Assembly: GCA_035610365.1 (NCBI GenBank)
Contig: CM069438.1
Span: forward strand, 53,440,837 to 53,504,836
Length of the DNA stretch: 64,000 nucleotides
Source: Aquatica leii
Taxonomy: Eukaryota; Arthropoda; Insecta; Coleoptera; Lampyridae
Reading direction: 5' to 3'
Shown here: positions 23,822 through 34,724 of the stretch, one piece after another
How positions within the stretch are numbered: position 1 is the first letter of the stretch
How the letters are laid out: the number at the start of each line of letters is the position of its first letter
The notes under the pieces: generated by a model
The model's input: the letters and a program-made list of their open reading frames with translations, nothing else
Databases searched by the model: none
What the model was told of the DNA's origin: nothing
Position numbers and translations under genes: made by a program

Positions 23822-25553
23822 TCAAGCGTCGACATTTTCGAGCAAATGTTGAGCTTCGATACCGGAATGGTTTAAGTTTTGTGGAAAACGTTTGTTTAAA
23901 GCGGCCACGGTAGTTATGCTTTGTTGGCGTTTGATAAACAACAGTGTCACAGCCGCTATGCATATGATGAACAGCAACGCTAATAATACCCCACCAACTA
24001 CAACAAAAATTGTTAATAAAGAATCAGTTACAATCGATTACACACCAATTATAACAATGATCGGGAGCATACTTCCATGATAACCCATCAAAACACCTTC
24101 AATGTTACTATAAGACCCGTCATGCCTTGACGGTTTAATATTAAGAATAGCGCAGAACAACGAAAATAAATCCACGCTATTAAACGGCGGTACTTTGTGA
24201 TTAACTTTAATTTGAGGCCCTCTTGCCATGAAGAATGGGTGCATGCTTGGCAATTGGTTGTCGTAACCGTGTACGCCGAACTCCGACGTATTCGTCACTA
24301 CAAAAGTATTAGCATCCAAGCTTAACGAGTGGAAACACTTACCTTCAAATCCAAATTTGTCAGCGTAATACTTAGAAATCTTAAACATGTCGTGAAAGGC
24401 ATAGCCTTCGTTAGCAACCGCATAAATCGGAGCAACTCTCGGATTGTTCTTAAACCTCCATCTCGACGGTATATCGTCTTTTTTGTACACGGTAAAGTGA
24501 CCGTTTTCTTCCGACGCATTTTTTAAACGTTGATAAATGTCTTCTTCCAAACCTAAAGGTTTTGTTTAGATTCCGAAAAACATTACTTATATATTTACCG
24601 TCATTAGGTATGATGTGTAAAGTTGGCGACGTACAAGCGGTTTTAAACGTATCCGCCTTAACGAAATTAGTCAAATTAATAAACTTCAGAGGTGTAACAG
24701 TAACCATCCCATGATCGCTCAAATGAATAACATTAACCTTATCCACTAACTCCTTTGCCACCAATCGCTCCTACAAAACGTATTAAACGACGTTGCCCTT
24801 TACTCACGCAAAATATTTACGTGCAAATACATGCTAATATTATCTAACCGCTGGATCATATCCTGCACTTGCGTACTCTTAATACCATACGCATGCCCGT
24901 GTACATCAGGCTCCTCGAAATACAACATAACTAAATTAGCCGGTTTCTTGGGATCTTCGATCCAAGACAGTACCTGCGATGCTATAAATTAATTACAGGA
25001 AACACTAATAATTAACTCACCGTGTCAACTCTTTTAAACCAATTAGATTCGGGTTCAAATTTTTGCAAATACGTTGGCTCCTTGCCTTGGTACTCGAAAC
25101 TAGCACCCGGCCACATCATACTCCCCGAGTACCGATTTCGACCCGATAATTCGTTTAAGCGCTACAACGACTTAGTAAATACGTGTTTAAACCAGAACGC
25201 ATACTAACCCAAATAGGTATGATGGTTTCGTCGTAGTGAAACAACTCGTAACTAATCTTAAACGTCTGTTTCTTGTCCTTGTCGTAAAACTCATTTCCAA
25301 CGACTCCGTGATTTTCAGCGTACAATCCTGTTGCGATTGAATGGTGATTGGTGAACGTCTTCGTGGGGAATACGTTGTTGATGTAATCGGCGTACGTCCC
25401 CAACTCTCGCAGCTTCAATAAGTTGGGTGTTACCTTGTTCTCGATGTAATTGTAACGGAACGCGTCAAATGAAACCACAATCAAAATTGGATGTTCCGAA
25501 ATTGCTTTTGTTAAAGAAAATAACGTTAATAACACGTAAATTAATATAAACAT
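23822..25553 (-). CDS. Ectonucleotide pyrophosphatase/phosphodiesterase (ENPP4/5-like)
   Basis: Six exons: complement(25209..25553, 25021..25161, 24821..24973, 24599..24770, 24046..24552, 23822..23997). All have GT-AG introns of 46-49 nt, and together give an open frame of 497 residues. ENPP enzymes cleave extracellular nucleotides or phospholipids with two zinc ions. Residues 1-17 are a signal peptide. The zinc/catalytic set is complete: Asp30 (VVSFDAF), nucleophile Thr66 (FPTKTFTNHHS), Asp185 and His189 (EEPDVHGHAYG), Asp232-His233 (LSDHGM) and His365 (FGVHGYDN). The C terminus, about residues 433-460, is one hydrophobic span followed by KRQ, so this is a type I membrane protein with an outside catalytic domain, as in ENPP4/5 and unlike the type II ENPP1/3. 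I start at ATG 25553. The last two exons join phase 1 through the membrane span. Substrate cannot be told from sequence. Confidence 0.93.
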
Positions 25554-25897
25554 CACAATATGGAATGGATTTTTTTAATGTATTTTTGTGCCAATTACAA
25601 GTTTTTCAAGGTAACGGAATACGCGTGTCGTGGAATGACTTTGACAGGGTTATTGGTCGCGTTCAATTAAAGTAATTCATTTGTTGAACACAGCCAATCA
25701 CTATTGATTAAATACAAAAGTTTTATTTTTGCCTAAAATAAGTAACTTTAAACATTTTATTTTAAAAATCTGTCATTATTTTAATTTTTTTGTATTTTGT
25801 TTTTATAAAAATAAGTGGGGTAACATAATCGCTCTGAAACTACACCTAAACCAAACAATTCCTCGCTAATAACAAGTTACCTGACAAGTGTCTTTAT
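25554..25897. other. Upstream region of the ENPP gene
   Basis: AT-rich, with no coding region. It presumably contains the ENPP promoter (minus strand). Confidence 0.35.
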
Positions 25898-26058
25898 TCT
25901 CCTTGCTTCTCAGGGTGACTGACATCTTCTATCTGTAACGCTAACTGCGACGCAGCTACCGAAACCACTCAAATTTGAGAAACGGCTACTTCGACGTAAC
26001 GCTGAATACAACCCGCAACACCAATACCTCCAACTTCCGAAACCATTGCTTCCACATC
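25898..26058 (-). pseudogene. Duplicated fragment of AspRS exon 2
   Basis: About 160 bp match the AspRS exon at 22588-22745 with about 15 differences counted by eye (near 90% identity), mostly transitions, in the same orientation. The copy starts at the exon's 3' boundary and stops short of its 5' boundary, with no flanking intron homology that I can see. It lies 3.3 kb from the parent, beyond the ENPP gene. It has no start, no splice context and no other AspRS exon nearby, so it is a dead fragment. Whether it came by DNA repair or from RNA is not decidable here. Confidence 0.85.
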
Positions 26059-26868
26059 ACTGAAGCAAAAACACCCGCGCCTGCATTTGTATAACCCTAA
26101 CCAGTTGCTTCAGCCATATTACCGACAGGTATCTTTTCATTTACTGGAGGCAAGTTTGTTTTTAGTCTAATACTCAAAGGAGTAACCAGAAGTAGCATAG
26201 ATACGTCGTAATTAAGTATGTGAAAATTAAATTTTGGATGCAGATGTATACACCTGCAAGGTGCAACTGTTGCACATTAATAAATTATAGATTTTATTAT
26301 ACTAAGGATGGTCGTCTATATTCGCATTTTTATCTCCAAAAATCTTTACAATAAACTTTAGATCTTCCTGTTACAAAAATTTTAAACCAACACTATATTT
26401 TTAATTTTTTTGAGAATTTGTTTAATTAAACTAGATAGATATGCAATAACAGATGCACAACAAGATAAAAACAACAAAACTACGCTTTGAGTAACTCAAA
26501 CGTACAAAAAAAAACAAATAAGAAAGAAAAGTAGCACAGAGAAAATAGAGCCCCACGTTGGGTGCCAAAATGTGTAACGTGCTACAATTTGCTTCAAGAA
26601 ACGTGTAAAATTACAAAACTCACCTATAAATCTTATTTCTAATAATACAATGTGATGATTTATTTTTCCTATGCGACCTGCGTGGTCTGACACCGCGCAG
26701 GGTTGCCGGATCACAATATCATACAAGTTTTCTACATTTTGCTACCTGAAAAGCGTTTACATAAAAGTGACTCATAAAATCAAAGAAAACAGTTTCTGTA
26801 TATAAATCAAAAAACTTTAACTAATTACAAAATTTATTGGTTAACACAGACATTTGACCACCATGTGA
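26059..26868. other. Spacer, possible BEL/Pao 3' LTR remnant
   Basis: No gene seen. At 26694-26712 'cgcagggttgccggatcac' resembles 'cacagggttgtcggatcag' at 30528-30546, on the other side of the BEL/Pao remnant. These could be relics of its two LTRs, but the similarity is only about 25 bp long. Minus-strand frames here look like LTR or UTR rather than protein. Confidence 0.3.
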
Positions 26869-27835
26869 TCACGAGTGCTCTGCATTTGTTTGCGTGTCCT
26901 CAAAAACAGGTTTCTTGTTTCCACCACTCTTGGGATTGACTACCTCTTTCATTGCTTGACCTTCTGAAGCTTTAAAAACTTCGAGCGGGAAAAATCTCCG
27001 TACAGGTCTCATTAGTTGACCCTTCGCAGTCTTAACTTTGACTACACGAGCCACACAGTCTTTGGCCGTCAATAACTCAACGACACGTCCAAATAGCCGA
27101 TGAAGTCTCTTAACATTGTCGTCCTCGATAAGCCACCACATCGCCTACTTTAATAGGGGTCGATGGGTCGCAACTTATAGAACAATTTTAATTGTTAAAA
27201 ATACTCCCAACAAGAGATTTTCGATCGTAACTTTCGACACAGCGAGTTTCGGTCTACTTATCGAGTTCCAACACACCGTGCTGAGCTTTTCGTTGAAAAA
27301 CAGCCGACGTCAGGGCCACGAAATCACTAGCGTCATTGGATGTGTAGGTCAATGGCCTCGAAGTCGCACAATACAATCATTATGACCCGGATGTATAAAG
27401 CGTTGTTAACTTTGACCAGTTATATATAGCCATTGATCATCAAGTACAAAATCACATGTATTTAGGGACCACTGACGTATTTAACAACGGCATCAGCTAA
27501 CCACATAGTTAACTTAACTTCATGCAACCGGGCATAAGTCTTCATAAGATAGTACCGCACGTTCTAAAACTTTTTGAAGAAGTTGCTTGATGATACCAAC
27601 GAATCTCTCCCAAAAACCGACCCAGATTGCTGCGAAATGTGGGTTAAAAAACCACGTTATATTTGCTGCACCAAAGTCTTATGGTTTAATCGTGAAAACG
27701 CGTTCTCGGTTCCAACAAAGTTTGTGCCATTGTCACTAAAGACTGTAGTAGGTCTATCCCGACGCATCACGAACTGTATCAGTGCCTGCATAAAATAATC
27801 CTTTCACTTGCATATTTTAAGTCGCTGTGAACAGT
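26869..27835 (-). pseudogene. BEL/Pao retrotransposon remnant: integrase and DUF5641
   Basis: Read on the minus strand, 27820 down to about 27560 encodes the second half of a BEL/Pao integrase: SDNGTNFVG with the catalytic Asp context, then the IWERFVGIIK-like stretch. The C-terminal DUF5641 domain follows at 26869-27180 (LFGRVVELL...VRVVKVKTA-like pattern, then LMRPVRRFFPLE). Frameshifts and stops separate the parts; for example the frame changes between GDVV and LIEDDNVK near 27130. Reverse transcriptase and RNase H are missing. The gag end of what is probably the same element lies at 29768-30369, so the element is internally deleted and dead. Confidence 0.85.
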
Positions 27836-28636
27836 CGATTTTGATAAGACGCCTGTCCGCTAAATTGTAAGTAATTCTTCTTTCTATTTAATTTTCATCG
27901 GCGGTTATTTATATTACGGTTTAAGCGATTTCGCTGAAATAAACAATTGTTCTGTATACTGGCGAGATTAAAACGATTTTGGAATGAGTTGGCATTCATT
28001 CAAAATGGCGTCGGCCATGTTGCTTTTAATACTTTTGAAATTGTTATAACGAGTTTGCTGGAGTCGATGTAACTTTTCCAGCACCATTAAGCTGCGGAAA
28101 AAATAATTTTATTGGGAATTCAATGACCTCTAGGATTTGAGTGATCCGAGTCGAACGTTTCACATTTGTGGATATAGCTAAGTATTCGCGCCTAGCTGTA
28201 ACTTTTCTGATAGTTATAGTATACTTAAATCTTGTAATTGTATTCAATTTCCTATTTACTTATTCAGCCTCAAGCATTTTTTACACTTTACACTTACATT
28301 TAGTTACACCATACAACTCATGTTAAACTTCAGTTATCAAGAACTTAATTGAAGATCATATTAAATCATTTTACTTTCAGTCGAAGTTTGTCTTGAGGAA
28401 GCTGACGTTATACCATTCAAGTGTGTTTTAATTTATTTAAAATGTTTTTAGAATGCCATCTTGTGGTAAAAATACCACATAGGATAATATAGAAAACTTT
28501 AAATTAGTACTAATTTATTGTTTTAATTGTTTAAATGTAGTCAAAGCCACATTATGGCAAACCATGCAGCACATCTGAGCTTAGTGATTTTGGATGTAGC
28601 TGACGTTTGTTGCTTTTTGTAAAGAATTTCGCTGAG
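27836..28636. other. Spacer inside the BEL/Pao remnant region
   Basis: No coding similarity recognised. It may be decayed retroelement interior or unrelated DNA. Confidence 0.3.
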
Positions 28637-29487
28637 GTAGTATAGTAGTGCCGGTTCTGGCTCAAATTTTCTCGCGCTTTTTTAAAAATTTGAATTTCGT
28701 ATAAGTTCGGGAAAGATCGGGCAAGATCGGAGTTTCTTCGTATACGTTCGTTTGCGCGCGCAATTTTCAAATTTGAATTTCGTGTAAGTTCGGTAAATAT
28801 TGAAAGTCTACAACCGAATTTGTAATTTGACATCAGAAATCGGTTTGTTGAAGCGGCTTAAACATCAGTTTTTTTTTTTTGTTTTTTTTATTGCCAGTAC
28901 TTAGTTTAATAAATTAATTTTCTAATCTGTCAACAAACCGATTTGTGGTGTCAAATTACAAATTTGGTTGTTGACTTTCAATATTCCGGTTTCCAATTAT
29001 AACTTTCGAACCAATAAAACAAACCGATGTGCTTTTTGATTCAGCAAATTGATAGATAAGAGTTGTTAGAGGTGTGGTTAATGGGCGTGGTTAATTATAA
29101 TTGGTCTAAAGCAGGAAGTGAAAACCGCCTTAACAAACCGATTAACCGTCCAAAAACCATAAAAATGACAAACCGACTAGCTGTTTGAAAACCTGTTTGT
29201 AAAGCGATCGGTTTGCAAGGTGGTTTGTAAAACGGTTTGCAAATTCAAAGCACACGAAATTCAAATATTTAATATGCGCGGGAAATGACACTCCTGTCCG
29301 GAATTCGAACTTGCCCGATCTCATCCGATTACGAACTTACCCGAAATTCAAATTTGAAAATTGCGCGCACACACGAACGTATACGAAGAAAATCCGATCT
29401 TGCTTGATCTTTCCCGAACTTACACGAAATTCAAATTTTTAAAAAAGCGTGGGAAAATTTGAGCCAGAACCGGCACTACTATACTAC
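28637..29487. mobile_element. 851-bp fold-back DNA element with ~165-bp inverted ends
   Basis: Ends 28637-28800 and 29325-29487 are long inverted complements starting 'gtagtatagtagtgccggtt'. Within them 'aaatttgaatttcg' is repeated. A nested inverted pair lies inside (about 28796-28850 with 28928-28983), and the word 'aaaccgat' recurs many times. The flanks 'tcgctgag' (28629-28636) and 'ttgctgag' (29488-29495) look like an 8-bp target duplication with one change, which is the hAT length. There is no transposase, so it is a non-autonomous element. It sits between the two parts of the BEL/Pao remnant. Confidence 0.85.
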
Positions 29488-29495
29488 TTGCTGAG

Positions 29496-29767
29496 ATACG
29501 TTTTTCATTGGTACTCATTTTAACATTGCTATTAATTATATTTGGTAATTAGTAATTTGCTCGCGACTGCATGTAAACGAAATAGTTGTTCGATTTTACG
29601 AAATAAATTTACGGTGATTGAAACATACCCTTAGTGTCTTTCTATTACTATAGTTTTCTCAACCACGCTCAGTCACCGACATCGTAGCTAGCCGTAGTGA
29701 CATGGTTATTACCAACAAAACCTACTATAGAAAAAAGTTGTTAATAATCTCTTGTCTCACCTGTGAA
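29496..29767. other. Spacer between fold-back element and BEL gag
   Basis: About 270 bp without recognisable coding sequence; possibly retroelement interior. Confidence 0.3.
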
Positions 29768-30369
29768 TCATACTCGGCACCCTAGAATTCGACTCCAGAT
29801 CAGATGCTGCATCTTACGTATCAAGCACTTTATGCAAACCCGATACCTCTTGGAACGATTGCCCGGCTTAAGACAGCGAAAAACCGCTCTCTTTTCCTTG
29901 ACAATTTGCTGTTTCTTGTGAAAAGTATAAACGGTACAAACTTTTATGTACACTACTACAAAATATGCACGTAGAACCTCGCCATTAACCAACTCTGCTG
30001 CAGTGGAAATATTTAACTGCTCGCCCAATTTCTTAGACTTTTTCATAGAACTGGCACCCGAATTACCACTTCTATGCATCCCAGAATCAAATCAAAACAC
30101 ATTTTCCACGTCGTTTAAAAAAAAATTGTTAAGCCTCTAAGTCGATTCTTCAGACTAATACTTACTCCATATCATTGCTCAGCCCCTGCTACAGAAAATC
30201 CATCCGTTCCATCAGCCTTTCGCTCTTGTGTAAATCCCATGCACAAACCCACGAAGGATCGTTGCCACACACGTAGCAGATCCTCAGGCAGACATGACTC
30301 AATTAAAGGAAAAAGCATGGACAAATATTTGTTTGCAGTTGTTCCCAACCCTCTGAGCTGCGGGTACAT
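29768..30369 (-). pseudogene. BEL/Pao gag remnant
   Basis: On the minus strand, 30369-30172 encodes the gag block around LESCLP-type sequence (LIESCLPEDLLRVWQRS). 30079-29768 encodes a zinc-knuckle region in which some ligands are lost (FRCLKPGNRSKRYR). Both fit the DUF1759 gag plus CCHC arrangement of BEL/Pao elements, the same superfamily and strand as 26869-27835. The pieces are in different frames and truncated. I take them as the 5' end of one element whose middle is gone and into which the fold-back element inserted. Confidence 0.75.
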
Positions 30370-30911
30370 AAATAGCTATTGCCAGGGTATTACGATTCTA
30401 TAGAAAAAAGAATATTTCACAACAGTTTTCTTTCTACACAGGCGGATAATTATGTTGATGTTAAAATAATCATGAAAAAACGCTAGAATAAAAAAAGATG
30501 GCTGACGTATATTTTGAGTAGCAATGCACAGGGTTGTCGGATCAGAGTACTTATTCTAATTCATTCGAAATCGAAATTAAAATATAATGACGTCACAGTG
30601 AAGAGCGCGAATTTTAATTCCACGATGATTTTCCATCTAAGAAATTTTCTATTATACCGACCGCAACTGTCACCCCAATCGTTTCCATCACATCGCGTTT
30701 ACTGTGGGTTTAACCCACACTGTCAATTTAAATTAGATTTAAGGAATTATCGAATAATAAACGTGAAATGAATCAATTAACACCAATTTTTATCCACCAA
30801 TGTTAGATTATGTATTAGAACGTCAAATAATTAACAACGGATTCACCAAAATTTGTATGGCCCAATGGGGAGTGTGTATGAGACAGTCCTTAATGGGCTG
30901 CAGCAGAAGAT
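30370..30911. other. Spacer upstream of the AP1AR-like gene
   Basis: Contains one perfect TGACGTCA octamer at 30588-30595 and the short sequence shared with 26694-26712. An in-frame TAA stands just upstream of the AP1AR-like start codon, supporting that start. No other gene seen. Confidence 0.4.
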
Positions 30912-31817
30912 ATGGGTAGCTGCATGGGTCGTTGTACACCTTGTTCGGAGCACACGTTCTGGGGTCGACGCTTATTTTCCAACAACGATTTCTCGAATCT
31001 CATCGAAGAGGTCAGTCAAATCTTCGGTTTTGTTTTATTACTAACACGAAGTTTTGTTCTAGAACGTGGATAAAAGTAACAGGTAAGTCACCGTCTTAAT
31101 ACATACAACACTTACGAAGGTCATTTCATGCTAACGTCGAAAGCAGATGTTTTATTTTTCGTTTACTCGACCAAAGAAAGGAGCACAAGCTTCCTAAGGT
31201 GCACACTGTTATTCGTTTTAAATTAGTGTCTGATATCGATTTTACAGAAACCTGTACTCGAGTTTGTCGAAGGAATTTTTAACCCCACGGGTGATTCTTA
31301 CAGTAGATTAAATGAATCACATCTTCCTAGTAGTAGGTAAGTGTTAAAATTCAGTACGGGTGCCGTTTTTTAATAGTGTGTTTCAGCTCATATAACAGTC
31401 GCGATATACCTCTTCAATGTTTAGACGTTCGCGCATTAATGGCTCATACGACAACATCGACACCGGCAAGCTCGTTGGACTTAGAATGGGAACACGAAGC
31501 GCTTCCACCGTCTTTGGTCTGCGATCCGTCAACAAATTCTTGGTACGTATTTAATAACGCCTTCTAACCTTACATATTCTTCCAGGGCTTTATTGCACGA
31601 GGATTGTACCGAATCGAGTACACAAATCCATGGGGGTAATTCGGATTGGTCACGGGTATCATCGGCCGATTCCCTAGAATGGGACAACGTCCAAAATTCC
31701 CTACATGCCAGTCCACCTGTATCAGAAGTCGATACTGACACACAACTCCTTCTTAGTGAAATCGAAAGACTCACGTCCGAAGCTTTAAAAGAAACCGGTC
31801 AAAACCTAATTAGCTGA
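30912..31817 (+). CDS. AP1AR/gadkin-like, acylated adaptor-associated protein
   Basis: Four exons: 30912..31010, 31248..31336, 31387..31542 and 31586..31817. They are joined by GT-AG introns with matching phases, giving 191 residues. The N terminus MGSCMGRC is a fit for N-myristoylation plus cysteine palmitoylation and resembles the MGNCC start of vertebrate AP1AR (gadkin). Two acidic Trp motifs, SSLDLEWEHE (about residue 90) and SADSLEWDNV (about 140), match the paired LEWE motifs of AP1AR. AP1AR links the AP-1 clathrin adaptor to kinesin-1 and restrains Arp2/3 on endosomes. The long basic coiled coil of the vertebrate protein is missing, so function need not be the same. An in-frame stop upstream fixes the start. 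A polyadenylation signal lies at 31877-31882. Convergent with Tim10. Confidence 0.65.
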
Positions 31818-32293
31818 TGACATACGAGCGAACCTGTAGGTATTTCTAAGTGTGTAGCTTATCACCATATTTTATAAATAAAACGAGTCATGGTGTTGCA
31901 CTTTTTCATCAAAAAAACTGTGATTTAACGTAAATTTCATTCTTTAATGTTAAGGCTTTTGTACCAAAACAACATATCATTTCGGTTTAAGCAATGTTCG
32001 ATTTCTTTTTGAAAAGCAATTCTTTGGATCAAAAGACAGGGTTTTTGCGGTCGAAGAATGGGAGGAGGGACCAAGAATTTGCTTTCCGAGTGTGGCCTTT
32101 AAAATTGAATCGTTTAATAAATAATATATCAAATGTTTTTGCTTACGATTGTTTTTATATAATTTATTCGATGCGTTTTTACGTTTGTAAATACACAGAG
32201 TTCATGTTAACATATCACTTCATGTATGAATAAACGGTAATTATATACACCTACAGCTATAATTTATTCAACATTACAAAATACTACAACAAA
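31818..32293. other. Convergent 3' UTR region (AP1AR-like and Tim10)
   Basis: Plus-strand AATAAA occurs at 31877-31882 and 32229-32234. Minus-strand AATAAA (tttatt, 32263-32268) lies 25 nt past the Tim10 stop. If the distal plus-strand signal is used, the two transcripts nearly meet or overlap. Confidence 0.55.
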
Positions 32294-32551
32294 TCACTTT
32301 TTCTTCAACAACTCCTCGTCCTGCATCGACAACTGTCCTAATTTTTTACCGATACGTTCGTGTATATCAAGAAACTTTGCAACACACCGATCCAAGCACA
32401 CTGCTTCGCCTTTTGCAATCTCCGAATCCGAATAAGTCGGTGGAATGCACTTCTTATGACAAGCGGATGTTAAGCGATTATACATGTCAGCCATCATCTC
32501 GATTTCGAGTTCTTGGATTAGTTGCAGTTTCTGTTGCTCGGTCTGTGCCAT
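32294..32551 (-). CDS. Tim10: Mitochondrial import chaperone Tim10
   Basis: An 85-residue intron-free frame, the usual length for the family. It has the twin CX3C motifs (CHKKC near residue 31, CLDRC near 52), which form two disulfides in the intermembrane space. It also has the Tim10 signatures [18 protein letters not shown] and [11 protein letters not shown]. With Tim9 it forms the hexamer that carries hydrophobic precursors to TIM22 and SAM. Its ATG is separated by only two nucleotides from the stop codon of a small upstream ORF on the same strand, and there is no room for a promoter or 5' UTR between them. It is therefore almost certainly translated from a shared bicistronic mRNA. Confidence 0.96.
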   Translation of the reverse strand: MAQTEQQKLQLIQELEIEMMADMYNRLTSACHKKCIPPTYSDSEIAKGEAVCLDRCVAKFLDIHERIGKKLGQLSMQDEELLKKK

Positions 32552-32553
32552 AA

Positions 32554-32783
32554 TTATTCTTTAGAAGCTTCGTTCGTATCAATGATATTCGTGTACATGC
32601 GTTCCCTAATTTTCATATGCTCGACACGTTTCGATATAATGTCGTTTTTCGATAAGTAAAATGCGTAAACACCGGCGGCCACTATTATGCTCCTATAACA
32701 GATTAATTTCGTGCTGTATTTTATACGAAGGTGTAAGTAATTTACCAACTAATTCCAATGCGAGTCGAATTAGTTAATTTCAT
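32554..32783 (-). CDS. Small single-pass membrane protein, upstream cistron of Tim10
   Basis: Two exons, complement(32746..32783, 32554..32692), joined by a 53-nt intron at a split Trp codon, give 58 residues. The N terminus is short and polar ([13 protein letters not shown]). A hydrophobic span follows (about residues 14-27, [14 protein letters not shown]), then a basic, charged tail ([12 protein letters not shown]). Size and layout resemble PIGBOS1-type small mitochondrial membrane proteins, but the similarity is too short to name it. The TAA stop (32554-32556) precedes the Tim10 ATG by two nt (TAA-TT-ATG). I recall that Drosophila Tim10 also shares a transcript with a small ORF (CG42497); I could not check that. 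Joint production of two small mitochondrial proteins is inference. Confidence 0.75.
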
Positions 32784-34700
32784 AATTTATGAATCAATAT
32801 TGCTAGGTTATGTACTCTCAGTAAGAGAACTTGACAGCAGAGTTGCCAACTCCTAAAAAAGTTTATGTCTAAATACACATTAAACGAATTTTAAAACTAC
32901 ACTATTATTGTTTATTATAAACAAAACTTATTTATTTAGATCGCGAAATTCTTACTGACTAAATTAACTCTGCAACTTTCAAAATCTTACCTTATCTGGG
33001 TCTAGAACATACTCTGTTCCTCTCGGTAATAGCTTTGAATGATCTCAAAACTTTTTACTGTCTGACCCATATACGTATTAAAGACTACACCGAGCATGTA
33101 TGACAATTACTGAAGCAAACATCTTGAAACGGAGCTATATACATCTTGCATAAGTCTGTCTCTTAATACTCAATGCATTGAAAGCGCAAATGTAAAAACT
33201 TGAACGTTGATTGGCTATTTTCATGAATTAAAAAAGTGGTTTTTTAAATGTATTTTAGGTTATATTTTCTGTTGTGACTTTTTTGGAAAATAAGAAATTA
33301 TACCTACTCCACACCTTAATATGTTAATTTCCAAAGTTTGTAAAATATTATTCATTCTGCGTAATACTAAATAAGGAGGATTTACAAACTTAAGTGGTTA
33401 TTATAAGTTAGTGTAAACTGCATGTAAATGACGCGAAACACCAACCAATAACAACAAAATATTTTGCGTGTGCGCATAAACGATATTGGGAAATTAAGAC
33501 ATGAACTTATGCGATTTTAATATCTCTGTTTCACAATCTTTGCTTCACTTTACACTTATTGCAGCAATGTAATGGTATCGGTATAGTCTTTATACGTATA
33601 TGGTCTGACCCAATATTCTACTTGGATAGTGTTTGCAGAACAGCACTTAGACGCCTGATCCTCAGAAGGCAACTTCTAACATATTTCGAATTGTCCTCCA
33701 ATCTAGTTAAATCAAATTGCAACCAAGCTTGAGTACTATCAACTTTTTAATTTTACGGATCTTATGTTAAAAACATATAGTATAGTTTTCGTGCAGTATG
33801 AATTTTGTCCTGGGCATAAAAATGTCATTTTACCAGTAAAGAATACTAATTTTGATTTCTGTCTCTAATTCTGAAGCTTATTTCGGTATCTGAAATTAAA
33901 AAAGCCAAGGGAAAGTACGATTTTATGACATCATATTTGTTGAAAGAGTTTACTCTACTGTTAAACAGTGTTATCCGAGTAACTGCAGTAAAGATACTTT
34001 GTCCAGGGCTTTAAGTAATCCTAAAATCAAAGCTAGGCGACGGGAAATAAAACTCAGCAGTAAATCGCTCCTTCGGTTCGGGGAGACGTGCGGAGCACGG
34101 TGCCAACGATGGGTCGGTGCGTCTATTTCGTGGTCGGTTGCTTTTAAACGACGAGCTCTTTCAGCCTCTTGGTTCAGCCGAGAATTTACGGGGTGCCTTA
34201 AAAGCGATAATAATAATAGATACAATAGGAAATAGTTGATAGATATTCTTGTTTCCTTACTTATGGCCACCAAAATAGGAACACTTTAGTAAGGAAGTCA
34301 TGGACTACGAAAAAATTTTCTTGCAGTTGTTGCAAGAAGCTAAGGTAACGGGGTAAAGAACGCCGGTGGTGCTGAGCGGTATTCAGAGCCAGTTCGCTCG
34401 GGTGAGTCCGCTCAGTGCCAGCAGATCCGGTAGCTCCTTATGCAAGTAAATTTGCGTTTGCAGTTTGTTAGGTGACTCAAGACTATCCACCATGGATGTC
34501 ACTAAGGCAAGCTCCGGCAGTGCTATATATACAACAGTTCCCGAAGAAGGCAAATCTAGTCTAGAGGTTTATGTGGATGTTCTTCGTATAAAAAAATCCA
34601 CATCCAAAATGCATTCATTTGCCATTTCCGGTAACGTGTTAAAGGTATGCTGGGTTTCCTTATCATCTACTGTGACCCTGGCCATTTATTACTCTAGAGG
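32784..34700. other. Spacer without recognised genes
   Basis: Nothing convincing up to about 33900. At 33970-34460 the base composition rises in GC and may be decayed retroelement continuous with the gag remnant to the right, but no domain is recognisable there. Confidence 0.4.
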
Positions 34701-34724
34701 ATCGATCAGTAACGGTTTGCGTCT

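Noticed and set aside
28552-28833. 93-codon minus-strand frame
   Set aside because: Lies across the end of the fold-back element and is not conserved in the mirrored arm.
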